From: Flavobacterium phragmitis
GTDB lineage: Bacteria > Bacteroidota > Bacteroidia > Flavobacteriales > Flavobacteriaceae
Direction: 5' to 3'
Assembly (NCBI RefSeq): GCF_900112575.1
Contig: NZ_FOMH01000009.1
Location: 233,289-297,288, forward strand
DNA: 64,000 nt
In this document: positions 9,420 to 18,795 of the stretch, piece by piece
How positions within the stretch are numbered: the first letter of the stretch is position 1
How the letters are laid out: every line of letters starts with the position of its first letter
The notes under the pieces: model-generated
Database searches by the model: none
What the model saw: the letters and a program-made list of their open reading frames with translations, nothing else
What the model was told of the DNA's origin: nothing
Made by a program: the position numbers and the translations under genes

Positions 9420-10496
9420 ATGATGCATAGTAGAGGTAAATTATTGTCCCTAGCCGTAACTTTTTTTTCGCTGCTGGGTTATGCTCAATCTGAAAAACCG
9501 GTTACACCGAAAAGTTATATTGCGTATAAAACTTCTCAAGAGATTGTTATCGACGGCGATGGAGCAGACAAAGCTTGGGAAAAAGCATCTTGGACAACTC
9601 CTTTTGTCGACATAGAAGGCGTTGAAAAGCCAAAATACAATACTCAGGTTAAAATGCTTTGGGACGATAATTACTACTATATCCTAGCCAAAATGGAGGA
9701 GCCTCATGTTTGGGCAAATCTAAGACAGCGTGACACTATTATTTTTTACAATAATGATTTTGAGGTTTTTATCGATCCGGATAATGATACTCACAATTAT
9801 TACGAATTGGAAATAAATGCGTTGAATACGGCCTGGGATTTATTCATTAATAAACCATACCGAGAAAAAAACACCGTTTTAAACGACTGGAATATAACAG
9901 GTTTGAAATCGGCTGTAAAGGTGGATGGAACTTTAAATAATGCTTCAGATACAGATAAAGGTTGGACATTAGAAATTGCCATTCCATGGTCGGTTTATAA
10001 AGCATCCTATTTCGATGATATTGTTCCAAAAGATAAGTTTTGGAGAGTCAATTTCTCTCGAGTAAACTGGCAACATTCTGTTATCGATGGAAAATATGAA
10101 CGTAAAAAAGATTCAGAAGGAAAGTTTCTCCCGGAATACAATTGGGTTTGGTCGCCTATGGGAGTCATCAATATGCATGAGCCCGAAAAATGGGCTTATG
10201 TATATTTTTCCTCGAAAGAAATAGGTGAGCAGGACACTTTTACTATTCCTCAGGACGAAAAGGTAAAATGGGAACTGTATACATTGTTTAGAGCTCAGAA
10301 AAGGTATTTCGATAAGAATAAATCCTGGGCAAAATCAATACAAAGTATTAGTCCAAAAAATATAATTGTTGATGGTAAGACTTTAAAACCGATACTAGAG
10401 AATCATTTAACAGGATTTAATATTTCAGTAAAAAGTCCTTTTTCAAACAAAATCTTAATAATAAAAGAAGATGGTAAAATTATTACGAACGAGTAA
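9420..10496 (+). CDS. CBM9-like exported protein
   Basis: A 358-residue protein with a signal peptide ending GYAQS. Residues about 38-250 match the family-9 carbohydrate-binding-like fold (the DUF1083/CBM9-like group): IDGDGADKAWEKASW, LWDDNYYYILAKMEEPHVWA, FIDPDNDTHNYYELEINALN and GWTLEIAIPWSV are characteristic. The C-terminal ~100 residues are not recognised. These proteins are common in Bacteroidota glycan loci; binding of a glycan rather than catalysis is usually assumed but seldom shown. Either the first or second Met (9420 or 9423) may be the start. Its last 26 bases overlap the start of the GHL10-like gene, implying linked translation. Confidence 0.82.
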   Translation: MMHSRGKLLSLAVTFFSLLGYAQSEKPVTPKSYIAYKTSQEIVIDGDGADKAWEKASWTTPFVDIEGVEKPKYNTQVKMLWDDNYYYILAKMEEPHVWANLRQRDTIIFYNNDFEVFIDPDNDTHNYYELEINALNTAWDLFINKPYREKNTVLNDWNITGLKSAVKVDGTLNNASDTDKGWTLEIAIPWSVYKASYFDDIVPKDKFWRVNFSRVNWQHSVIDGKYERKKDSEGKFLPEYNWVWSPMGVINMHEPEKWAYVYFSSKEIGEQDTFTIPQDEKVKWELYTLFRAQKRYFDKNKSWAKSIQSISPKNIIVDGKTLKPILENHLTGFNISVKSPFSNKILIIKEDGKIITNE

Positions 10497-11589
10497 GTTA
10501 CAAAAACTATCAAAAGTTATAGTTTTGACGCTTTCGCTGAGTTTATTCTCTTGCGGACAAAAAGAAACTAAAGCAGCAGAAAACGGAAAATTCACTTTTG
10601 GAGTTTGGACAACTGCTGACGCGAAAAAATCGGATACGGATTATTCGAAAGAATTCAAAAAATATAAAGATGGCGGTATTGACGAAGTTTTAATTAATAC
10701 TAATACCGACCCAAAACTATTAGCAAGATTAGTACCGCTTGCCACAAAAGAAGGTCTAAAAGTTCACGCTTGGATTATGGCAATGAATCGTCCAAATGAT
10801 TCAATCGCCTTACAGCATCCAGATTGGTATCAAGTAAGCAAAGAAGGAAAATCTTGTTTTGATAACCGTCCATACGTAGATTATTACCAATGGCTTTGCC
10901 CAACGAAAGAAGAATCTAGAAACCATGTTTTAGGTTTAGTTGAAGGTTTGGCAAAAGTAGAAGGAATCGAAAGTGTACATTTAGATTACATTCGTTTCCC
11001 TGATATTTTCCTGCCAATCAGTTTATTGCCAAAATACAACTTGGTTCAGGATACAGAATTACCACAATTTGATTTCTGTTATTGTGATGCTTGTGTAAGC
11101 AAATTCGAAAAAGAGCACCATAAAAATCCAAAACAAAGCCACAATACTTCAATTGATATGGAGTGGAAAAACTTCCGATTGAATGCGGTAAAAGCAGTGG
11201 TGGATGATGCATATAAAATTGCTCATAAACACAATAAAAAATTAACTGCAGCGGTATTTCCTTATCCAGAAATGGCAGACCATATGGTGCGTCAGCGTTG
11301 GGATAAATGGAATATTGACGAAGTATATCCAATGATTTATCATAGTTTTTATGATGAAGAAATTGACTGGGTAGGTTACGCAACCAAACAAGGTGTAGCT
11401 GATTTAGAAGGAAAGCCGACGAAAGTAAATACTGGTATTTATATTCCGGGATTAAAATCGGATGCAGAATTGAAAGAAGCAATTCTTCAAGCAAAGAAAA
11501 ATGGTGCGACAGGAGTTTCTTTTTTTGACGGAAATGCCTTATCAGATAGTAATTTAAAAACGATTAGAGAGGTAAAATCGACCTTGTAG
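10471..11589 (+). CDS. GHL10-like putative glycoside hydrolase, lipoprotein
   Basis: A 372-residue lipoprotein (lipobox LFSC, Cys28). The rest is a (beta/alpha)8-type domain like the GHL10 family (PF02638): GGIDEVLINTNTDP, LKVHAWIMAMNRP, VEGIESVHLDYIRFP and WNIDEVYPMIYHSFY. LDYIRFP is the diagnostic strand. Two close cysteines occur in CYCDACVSKF, which could be a small metal or disulfide feature. No reaction is firmly established for most members; the locus suggests an activity on N-glycans. The start at 10471 overlaps the CBM9-like gene by 26 bases and is needed to include the signal peptide. Confidence 0.8.
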   Translation: MVKLLRTSKLQKLSKVIVLTLSLSLFSCGQKETKAAENGKFTFGVWTTADAKKSDTDYSKEFKKYKDGGIDEVLINTNTDPKLLARLVPLATKEGLKVHAWIMAMNRPNDSIALQHPDWYQVSKEGKSCFDNRPYVDYYQWLCPTKEESRNHVLGLVEGLAKVEGIESVHLDYIRFPDIFLPISLLPKYNLVQDTELPQFDFCYCDACVSKFEKEHHKNPKQSHNTSIDMEWKNFRLNAVKAVVDDAYKIAHKHNKKLTAAVFPYPEMADHMVRQRWDKWNIDEVYPMIYHSFYDEEIDWVGYATKQGVADLEGKPTKVNTGIYIPGLKSDAELKEAILQAKKNGATGVSFFDGNALSDSNLKTIREVKSTL

Positions 11590-11679
11590 TCGATTTTACT
11601 GGGATTAAAAATTATTACTGATTAATTTAGCAACATTAAGAACATTTTGTTTCTGAAAGTTGAATTAAAACCAAAAGAC

Positions 11680-12699
11680 ATGTCAAATAGAAGAGATTTT
11701 ATTAAGAAAACAACTTTAGGCACCTTAGCCATAAGTTCTGTTTTGGGCGTAAGCGGATTTGCTGCGAATCATGAAAATGAAGTTGAAGAGCCAAAAGAAA
11801 AAAAGCAGACAAAACCAATTATTATTTCGACATGGAATCATGGTTTGCCTGCGAATAAAGAATCTTGGAAAAATCTAAAAGAAGGAAAATCGGCTTTGGA
11901 TGCCATCGAAGCCGGAATGAAAATACCTGAAGCCGATCCGAATGTACGCAGTGTTGGTTATGGAGGATATCCGGATCGCGAAGGGAAAGTTACTCTTGAT
12001 GCCTGTATTATGGATCACAACAGTAATTGCGGTTCAGTTTGTTTTCTACAAGGAATCAAACACCCAATTTCTGTTGCAAAAAGAGTTTTGCAAAACACAC
12101 CTCACGTAATGTTAGCAGGGCAAGGTGCATTGCAGTTTGCTTTGTCTGAAGGTTTTAAAGAAGAAAACTTACTAACGCCAGAATCGGAAAGAGACTGGAA
12201 AAAATGGCTGGAAGATTCCAAATATAAGCCAGTCATTAACATCGAAAACCACGACACTATAAGTATGCTAATGTTAGACCAAGAGGGCAATCTTTCTGGC
12301 GGCTGTACCACAAGTGGAGCAGCTTGGAAAATGCACGGACGCGTCGGTGACTCCCCAATAATCGGCGCGGGTCTTTTTTTGGACAACGAAGTGGGTGCAG
12401 CAGCAGCAACAGGTTTAGGAGAAGCCGTTATTAGAACTGCTGGAAGCGCAATGGTGGTTGAATTAATGCGTCAGGGAAAATCGCCTTATGATGCTTGTAA
12501 AGAAATCACAGAGCGTATTTACAACAAACATAAAAACCACAAAGACATGGAATATCTGCAGGTTGGTTTTATTGCTTTAAATAAAAATGGTGAATATGCA
12601 GGCTACAGTCTAAGATCAGGATTTAATTACGCTGTTTCTGATGATGCAAAAGGTCACAGAATGGAAGACGCGAAATTTAAAATGTCTTGGGATAAATAA
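11680..12699 (+). CDS. N4-(beta-N-acetylglucosaminyl)-L-asparaginase (glycosylasparaginase)
   Basis: A 339-residue N-terminal-nucleophile amidohydrolase that cuts the GlcNAc-Asn bond left after proteolysis of N-glycoproteins. The start at 11680 puts a twin-arginine signal (SNRRDFIKKTTLG) at the N-terminus, so the folded protein is exported. The self-cleavage site is HDTISML, with the nucleophile Thr codon at 12256-12258; GGCTTSGAAWKMHGRVGDSP and GAAAATGLGE are the substrate and glycine-rich motifs of this family. Earlier in-frame TTG codons exist upstream but would place residues before the Tat signal. Its presence inside a glycosidase locus is the best single clue that the locus targets N-linked glycopeptides. 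Confidence 0.93.
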   Translation: MSNRRDFIKKTTLGTLAISSVLGVSGFAANHENEVEEPKEKKQTKPIIISTWNHGLPANKESWKNLKEGKSALDAIEAGMKIPEADPNVRSVGYGGYPDREGKVTLDACIMDHNSNCGSVCFLQGIKHPISVAKRVLQNTPHVMLAGQGALQFALSEGFKEENLLTPESERDWKKWLEDSKYKPVINIENHDTISMLMLDQEGNLSGGCTTSGAAWKMHGRVGDSPIIGAGLFLDNEVGAAAATGLGEAVIRTAGSAMVVELMRQGKSPYDACKEITERIYNKHKNHKDMEYLQVGFIALNKNGEYAGYSLRSGFNYAVSDDAKGHRMEDAKFKMSWDK

Positions 12700-12737
12700 T
12701 TATTACGTTTAGAACTTTGCCAAAGTTTTACGCAACA

Positions 12738-12847
12738 GTTTGTCATTTCGACTGAAAGGAGAAATCGCACTCGGGATTCGACAAAGATTGGCGACATTCA
12801 GTGAGGAGTCTCTAGTGCGATTTCTCCTTTCAGTCGAAATGACAAAC
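12738..12847. repeat. Long perfect inverted repeat (hairpin element, type 1)
   Basis: Arms 12738-12771 and 12814-12847 are perfect 34-base complements (GTTTGTCATTTCGACTGAAA is the first 20). The 42-base loop contains CGACAAAGATTGGCGACATT. Related copies: 8207-8304 and 54172-54277, with half-like remnants near 49846 and 53009. It fills the gap before the GH20 gene. Confidence 0.92.
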
Positions 12848-12914
12848 AAAAACTAAAAAAACACCTCTCTTAGGTTTTAACAACAAACCACACAGAGAAA
12901 CCAAAAAACAAAAA

Positions 12915-15227
12915 ATGAAAAAGTTACTATTCCTATTAACCCTAATCTCGTCAATTTTCTCGTCTAACGCGCAGAAAGTGTATACGGAAAGTGATATTCG
13001 TATCATTCCGAAACCAACTCAGACTCTTATTAAAACTGGTGTTTTTGAATTTACAAAAGATACAAAGTTTGTCGTTAACGGTGATTTTCAGAAAAGTGCT
13101 GCAGATGCTTTAGCTTCTAAATTTGGAACTGCAGCAGGATGGAAACCAGAAGTGACTACAAAAGCTTCTGCGAGTAATTATGTTTTACTAAAAACAGATC
13201 CGAATTTAAAAAATGAAGCTTATGTTTTAGATGTAAATCCGACCAATATTACTATTTCTGCGAAAGGAAATAATGGTTTTCTATACGCTCTAGAAAGCAT
13301 CAGACAATTACTTCCTGAAGCAATCGAAAGTCAGTTCGCGATTACTTCTGCAAAATGGCAGATTCCAAGTTTAACAATAAATGACGAACCTCGTTTTAAA
13401 TGGAGAGGTTTAATGTTGGATTTATCGCGTCATTTCTTTGATAAAAATTATGTTTTAGCCACAATCGATCGTTTGGCAGCACATAAAATGAATGTTTTAC
13501 ACATGCACTTAGTTGACGATCAAGGCTGGAGAATTGAAATAAAAAAATATCCAAAACTGACAGAAGTTGGTGCCTGGAGAGTAGATCAAGAGAATTTATC
13601 TTGGAATGCTAGACTTGCTGTTACAGCTGATCAAAAAGGAACTTACGGTGGATTTTTCACGCAAGAGGAATTAAAAGAAATCGTAAAATATGCCGCTGCA
13701 AAAGGAATTGAGGTAATTCCGGAAATCGAAATGCCAGCGCACGTGAGCAGTGCAATTGCATCTTATCCTGAATTAGCTTGTTTCGATCAGAAAATTGGAG
13801 TTCCGTCAGGCGGAGTTTGGCCTTTGACTGATATTTACTGTGCGGGAAAAGAAACAACATTTGAATTTTTGCAAAATGTAATTGACGAAGTGATTACCAT
13901 TTTCCCTTCAAAATATATTCATATTGGAGGTGATGAAGCAACTAAAACCAATTGGGCTAAATGTCCACATTGCCAAAAAAGAATTAAAGACGAGCGTTTA
14001 AAAAGCGTTGAAGAATTACAAAGTTATTTTGTAAAACGCATGGAAAAATATATCAACTCAAAAGGTAAAAGAGTCATCGGTTGGGATGAAATTTTAGAAG
14101 GCGGTTTGGCTCCAGATGCAACAGTAATGAGCTGGAGAGGAATGAAAGGTGGCATCGAAGCGGCAGATCAAGGCCACGATGTGATCATGACACCAGAAAC
14201 ACCTTGTTATTTCAACTTTTACCAAGGGCCACAAAACGAAGAACCTTTAGCTTTTGATGCTTACAATCCGTTAAGCGAAGTCTACAAATTTGATCCTGTA
14301 GTTGCTACAATGACGCCACAGGAAGCTGGACATGTTCTAGGCGGACAAGCTAATTTATGGGCAGAATATATTACGGGACCAAAAGATTCTGAGTATATGA
14401 TTTTCCCAAGATTAGCGGCTTTATCAGAAACATTATGGAGTCCGAAAGAAAAGCGCAATTGGAATGATTTTACAGCAAGATTATTTTCAATGTTCAAGCG
14501 TTACGATTATCAGGGATTAAATTATGCGAAAAGTGCTTATTTGGTAACCGCTTCTTCAACAGCTGATTTAGGAAATAAACAAATCAAAGTAGAGTTGAAA
14601 AATGAGTTCCCAAATCCTGACATCCGTTATGTTTTAGGAAACCAAAGCATTGATCATCATGCTATAAAATATACAAGTCCAATTGAAATTAGAGAAACAA
14701 CAGTTTTAAAAGCTTCTTTATTTCAAGATGAAAAACCTGTTGGAAAGACATTTACAGATACTATTGTTTTCCATAAAGGATTTGCGAAAAAAGTGAAATA
14801 CTTAACGCCTTACAACGATAATTATAAAGGAGATGCCAGTACGATGGTAAATACCATTCGCGGAAGCAAAAATTTCCATGATGGACAATGGCAGGCTTGG
14901 CTGGTTAATGATATGGAATTGGTAATTGATCTTGAAAAAGTTGAAAACATCGAGCAGGTAATTGTTGGAGCTTTAGAAAGTCAGGGAGCAGGCGTTAATT
15001 TTCCAATTCAGGTGAAAGTATTGATTTCTACTGATGGGATAAAATACACTCAGGTTGGAAAAATAGTTCGTCCGTATGCTGTAAATCCAGTTCCGGAATT
15101 GAAAGATTTCAAAATTAATTTCCAAAAACAAAATGCACGTTTTGTGAAAGTAATCGGTGGCAACTTAAAGAAAAGTCCAAAAGGAGAAAGCTCTTGGTTG
15201 TTTGTGGATGAGATTTTGGTGAATTAA
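12915..15227 (+). CDS. GH20 beta-N-acetylhexosaminidase
   Basis: A 770-residue exported enzyme (signal peptide ending SSNAQ). Order: GH20b N-terminal domain (about 30-155), catalytic GH20 barrel (about 160-510), then a fibronectin/chitobiase-C-like part and a C-terminal discoidin-like (F5/8 type C) domain ending LFVDEILVN. The substrate-assisted catalytic pair Asp-Glu is in HIGGDEATKTNW (bases 13932-13937). MHLVDDQGWRIEIKKYPKLT and DEILEGGLAPDATVMSWRG are classic. It removes terminal beta-GlcNAc (or GalNAc), such as antennary GlcNAc exposed by the GH35 galactosidase next door. The preceding gap carries a long hairpin, so it may have its own promoter. Confidence 0.95.
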   Translation: MKKLLFLLTLISSIFSSNAQKVYTESDIRIIPKPTQTLIKTGVFEFTKDTKFVVNGDFQKSAADALASKFGTAAGWKPEVTTKASASNYVLLKTDPNLKNEAYVLDVNPTNITISAKGNNGFLYALESIRQLLPEAIESQFAITSAKWQIPSLTINDEPRFKWRGLMLDLSRHFFDKNYVLATIDRLAAHKMNVLHMHLVDDQGWRIEIKKYPKLTEVGAWRVDQENLSWNARLAVTADQKGTYGGFFTQEELKEIVKYAAAKGIEVIPEIEMPAHVSSAIASYPELACFDQKIGVPSGGVWPLTDIYCAGKETTFEFLQNVIDEVITIFPSKYIHIGGDEATKTNWAKCPHCQKRIKDERLKSVEELQSYFVKRMEKYINSKGKRVIGWDEILEGGLAPDATVMSWRGMKGGIEAADQGHDVIMTPETPCYFNFYQGPQNEEPLAFDAYNPLSEVYKFDPVVATMTPQEAGHVLGGQANLWAEYITGPKDSEYMIFPRLAALSETLWSPKEKRNWNDFTARLFSMFKRYDYQGLNYAKSAYLVTASSTADLGNKQIKVELKNEFPNPDIRYVLGNQSIDHHAIKYTSPIEIRETTVLKASLFQDEKPVGKTFTDTIVFHKGFAKKVKYLTPYNDNYKGDASTMVNTIRGSKNFHDGQWQAWLVNDMELVIDLEKVENIEQVIVGALESQGAGVNFPIQVKVLISTDGIKYTQVGKIVRPYAVNPVPELKDFKINFQKQNARFVKVIGGNLKKSPKGESSWLFVDEILVN

Positions 15228-15232
15228 TTTTT

Positions 15233-15416
15233 TTAAACACATAGAAGCATAGTTTTTTTCTTTTGAAACTTGTTAAAAGAATTTAGAAAGAAACTAGTTT
15301 CCGACACATAGCTTAACGTGAAATACTTGTGAGGGCTTTGTCAAAGTTTCAAACTTTGACAAAGCTTTAAAGCCAAGTTTGTCATTTTAAGTTTATAAAT
15401 GTATAATCTGAAAAAA
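15233..15416. repeat. Intergenic repeats before GH35: half CACATAG element and a perfect hairpin
   Basis: Bases 15233-15250 are one arm of the CACATAGAAACATAG repeat (AAACACATAGAAGCATAG) with no clear second arm; AAGAAACTAGTTTC near 15290 matches the sequence just inside the 8120 copy. Bases 15335-15365 form a perfect 15-bp hairpin GCTTTGTCAAAGTTT / AAACTTTGACAAAGC with one loop base. A similar core occurs at 53057-53099 and a looser one at 41476-41510. Confidence 0.8.
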
Positions 15417-15417
15417 A

Positions 15418-17271
15418 ATGAATAAGACATTATTTAAGCTCGGAGTATTATTGATTTGTTTGATGCCGTTTTTTGCAAAGGCGCAAACAAAAGGATTTTC
15501 TATATCTAATGGAGAATTTAAAAAAGATGGGAAAATTATAAAAATACATTCGGGCGAAATGCACTATGAGCGTATTCCTAAAGAATATTGGAGACATCGA
15601 TTGCAGATGCTTAAAGCTATGGGATTGAATACCGTGGCAACTTACGTGTTTTGGAATTATCACGAAATAGAGCCAGGTGTATGGGATTTTAAAACAGGAA
15701 ATAAAGATTTAGCAGAGTTTTTACGTATTGCTAAAAGTGAAGGATTATTTGTAATTCTAAGACCAGGCCCTTATGCTTGTGGTGAATGGGAATTTGGAGG
15801 ATATCCTTGGTGGTTGCAAAATAATCCAGATTTAGTAATCCGTACCAATAACAAAGCATTTTTGGAAGCTTGCAAAACGTATCTGGAACAATTGTATGCA
15901 GTGGTAAAAGGAAATTTTGCTAATCAGGGAGGTCCAATTATTATGGTTCAGGCGGAAAACGAATTTGGTTCTTATGTTTCTCAAAGAACTGATATTAGTG
16001 CTGAAGATCATAAAGCATACAAAACAGCCATTTACAATATGCTTAAAGAAACGGGGTTCCCAGAGCCATTTTTTACTTCTGATGGTACTTGGCTTTTTGA
16101 AGGCGGAAGCGTTGAAGGAGTATTACCAACTGCAAATGGAGAATCAAATATAGAAAATTTAAAAAAGCAGGTTGATAAATTCCATAAAGGACAAGGACCT
16201 TATATGGTGGCAGAGTTTTATTCTGGCTGGTTGGATCATTGGGCAGAACCATTTATTAAAATTGGATCTGAGGAGATTGCAAGCCAAACCAAAAAGTACC
16301 TTGATGCAGGTGTTTCTTTTAATTATTACATGGTACACGGCGGTACTAATTTTGGATTTACCTCTGGTGCAAATTATAATGAAGAAATGGATATTCAGCC
16401 GGATATTACAAGCTATGATTACGATGCGCCTATTAGTGAAGCAGGTTGGGCAACACCAAAATTCATGGCTATTCGTGAAGTAATGCAAAAATATTCTAAA
16501 ACAAAATTAGCGCCGATTCCAGAGAAAATACCAGTTATAAAATATTTTAATCAGCCTATCAAATCCAGTATGGATGTTTTAAGCTGGATTAAAAAAGAAA
16601 AACCTGTTGTAAATGACCATCCATTAACTTTTGAAAAGTTAGGTCAGGGAAATGGATATGTTTTGTATCGAAAAAGATTTACGCAGCCAATTTCTTCTGG
16701 CAAATTGAAAATTGAGGGATTAAGAGACTTTGCTACCGTTTATGTAAATGGAGTTAAGGTGGGAGAATTGAATAGAGTTTTCAAAAATTATGAGTTAACT
16801 GTTTCTATTCCTTTTAACGGTATTTTAGAAATTCTGGTTGAAAATATGGGACGTATTAATTACGGAGCCGAAATAGTACATAATACTAAAGGTATTATTT
16901 CTCCAGTATTCATTAATGAATATGAAATTAGTGGTGGATGGGAAATGTATAAAATGCCGATGAGTGAAGTGCCAGCTGTTAAAAATGAAACCGTAAAACC
17001 TGGACGTCCAGTTTTATATGAAGCTACAGTAAACATTGACAAACCAGCCGATACTTTTCTTGATATGACCAATTGGGGAAAAGGAATTGTATTTGTTAAC
17101 GGACACAATCTTGGACGCTACTGGAAAGTAGGACCACAACAAACACTTTATGTACCCGGCTGTTGGTTGAAAGCGGGCGAGAATAAGTTTGTTGTATTCG
17201 AGCAGCTTAACGAAAATACCCCAAAAGAATTAACTTTTACAGATCAACCAATACTTGACAAACTAAACTAA
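15418..17271 (+). CDS. GH35 beta-galactosidase
   Basis: A 617-residue exported enzyme (signal peptide ending FAKAQ). The GH35 barrel covers about residues 25-350: SGEMHYERIPKEYWRHRL, RPGPYACGEWEFGGYPWWL, acid/base Glu in QAENEFGSY (codon 15961-15963) and nucleophile Glu in MVAEFYSGW (codon 16213-16215). Two beta-sandwich domains follow, ending with FVNGHNLGRYWKVGPQQTLYVP, typical of the family. It removes terminal beta-linked galactose; in this neighbourhood the antennae of complex N-glycans are the natural target. The GH29 fucosidase starts 37 bases downstream. Confidence 0.95.
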   Translation: MNKTLFKLGVLLICLMPFFAKAQTKGFSISNGEFKKDGKIIKIHSGEMHYERIPKEYWRHRLQMLKAMGLNTVATYVFWNYHEIEPGVWDFKTGNKDLAEFLRIAKSEGLFVILRPGPYACGEWEFGGYPWWLQNNPDLVIRTNNKAFLEACKTYLEQLYAVVKGNFANQGGPIIMVQAENEFGSYVSQRTDISAEDHKAYKTAIYNMLKETGFPEPFFTSDGTWLFEGGSVEGVLPTANGESNIENLKKQVDKFHKGQGPYMVAEFYSGWLDHWAEPFIKIGSEEIASQTKKYLDAGVSFNYYMVHGGTNFGFTSGANYNEEMDIQPDITSYDYDAPISEAGWATPKFMAIREVMQKYSKTKLAPIPEKIPVIKYFNQPIKSSMDVLSWIKKEKPVVNDHPLTFEKLGQGNGYVLYRKRFTQPISSGKLKIEGLRDFATVYVNGVKVGELNRVFKNYELTVSIPFNGILEILVENMGRINYGAEIVHNTKGIISPVFINEYEISGGWEMYKMPMSEVPAVKNETVKPGRPVLYEATVNIDKPADTFLDMTNWGKGIVFVNGHNLGRYWKVGPQQTLYVPGCWLKAGENKFVVFEQLNENTPKELTFTDQPILDKLN

Positions 17272-17308
17272 AAAACAAAGAATAAATAAATTATAAATTA
17301 GAGTAAAG

Positions 17309-18793
17309 ATGAAAAAAGGAATATTCATGATCGCCCTTTTATTTTCAGCACAAATGTTCTCTCAGGCCATTTATGAAGATGAAAGATACGTACCAGAAAC
17401 AGATCCGGCAGTATTAAAAAACTTAGACGAATGGCAAGGCAAAAAATTTGGTCTGCTAATGCACTGGGGAACTTACAGCCAATGGGGAATTGTAGAATCC
17501 TGGTCTATCTGCCCTGAAGATTACGGATGGTGTGAACGTAAAAAAGGAAGTAATCCGTCTAATTATAATGATTATATCAAAGACTACGAAGGATTAAGAA
17601 AAACATTTAATCCTGTGAAATTTGATCCTGCAAAATGGGCTAAAGCGGCTAAATACGCGGGAATGAAATACATGGTTTTTACCACCAAACATCATGACGG
17701 TTTCAATATGTATGATACGAAATACTCTGATTACAAGATTACGAGTAAAGATGTTCCTTTTCATACTAATCCTAAAGCAGACGTTTTAAAAGAAATTTTC
17801 AACTCTTTTAGAGGTGAGGGTATTTCAACCGGAGCGTATTTCTCAAAACCAGACTGGCATAACGAAAACTACTGGGATCCTTATTTTCCGCCATTCGACA
17901 GAAACGTAAATTACGATCCGTCATTATACCCAGAAAAATGGCAGAAATATGTTGATTTCACACACAATCAAATCTTAGAAATCTTAACGAACTATGGTAA
18001 AGTTGATATTTTGTGGTTAGATGGTGGATGGGTTAGAAAAAGAGATCAAGTGAATATCAAAGAAAACTACGACGAGAAATTTACGGAGAACGAATCTAAA
18101 AACGGTTTCATCAAACACAGAGTGGTAGATCAAGATCCAAAAATGGATGAATTAGTGATAAAAGCGCGTCAGAAACAACCAGGTTTAATTGTTGTGGATA
18201 GAGCGGTTCACGGTAAAAACCAAAACTACTTAACTCCAGAAGGACGTGTTCCTGCTAAAACGTTGCCTTATCCTTGGGAATCTTGTATTCCTGCTGGCGG
18301 AGGATGGTCTTATTCTCCAGGTGCTCAATACATTACAGGAAGACAAGGAATTCATTTATTGATTGATATTGTGGCAAAAGGCGGAAACTTATTATTAAAC
18401 GTTGCGCCAAGTCCAGAAGGAGAATGGGATAAGGGAGCTTACGATTTATTGCAAGCTTACGGTGATTGGATGAAAGTAAACAGCACAGCGATTTACAACA
18501 CAAAACCAATCGAGCCTTACAAAGAAGAAAACATCTGTTTTACACAAAATAAAGCAGGAAATGTATTTGCATTTTATTTAGCTAAAGACGGAGAAGATAA
18601 AATTCCTGCTGAAATTACAGTAAAATCAATCAGTCCTAAAAAAGGAACAAAAATTACGATGTTAGGTTCTAAAACTTCTTTAAAATGGACCAAAGAAGGA
18701 AACGGATTTAAAGTAATTATTCCAGAAAGCTTAAGAAATAATCTTCCTGCGAAAGAAGCTTGGACTTTAAAAATCGAAGCTATCAACAGATAA
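17309..18793 (+). CDS. GH29 alpha-L-fucosidase
   Basis: A 494-residue exported enzyme (signal peptide ending MFSQA). The barrel shows FGLLMHWGTYSQWGIVESWS, FTTKHHDGFNMYDTKYSDYK and the nucleophile aspartate in VDILWLDGGW (codon 18020-18022). The late GNLLLNVAPSPEGEW stretch is also characteristic. It releases alpha-L-fucose with retention; core alpha-1,6 or antennary alpha-1,3/4 linkages are possible and cannot be separated from sequence. Glycosylasparaginases of animals need core fucose removed first, so the two enzymes would act in order. Only two bases separate its stop from the next start. Confidence 0.95.
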   Translation: MKKGIFMIALLFSAQMFSQAIYEDERYVPETDPAVLKNLDEWQGKKFGLLMHWGTYSQWGIVESWSICPEDYGWCERKKGSNPSNYNDYIKDYEGLRKTFNPVKFDPAKWAKAAKYAGMKYMVFTTKHHDGFNMYDTKYSDYKITSKDVPFHTNPKADVLKEIFNSFRGEGISTGAYFSKPDWHNENYWDPYFPPFDRNVNYDPSLYPEKWQKYVDFTHNQILEILTNYGKVDILWLDGGWVRKRDQVNIKENYDEKFTENESKNGFIKHRVVDQDPKMDELVIKARQKQPGLIVVDRAVHGKNQNYLTPEGRVPAKTLPYPWESCIPAGGGWSYSPGAQYITGRQGIHLLIDIVAKGGNLLLNVAPSPEGEWDKGAYDLLQAYGDWMKVNSTAIYNTKPIEPYKEENICFTQNKAGNVFAFYLAKDGEDKIPAEITVKSISPKKGTKITMLGSKTSLKWTKEGNGFKVIIPESLRNNLPAKEAWTLKIEAINR

Positions 18794-18795
18794 AA

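Noticed and set aside
18760..18795. Upstream ATG for the second GH92 gene overlapping GH29
   Set aside because: The extra 12 residues are polar and precede a clean signal peptide starting at 18796; overlap is not needed.
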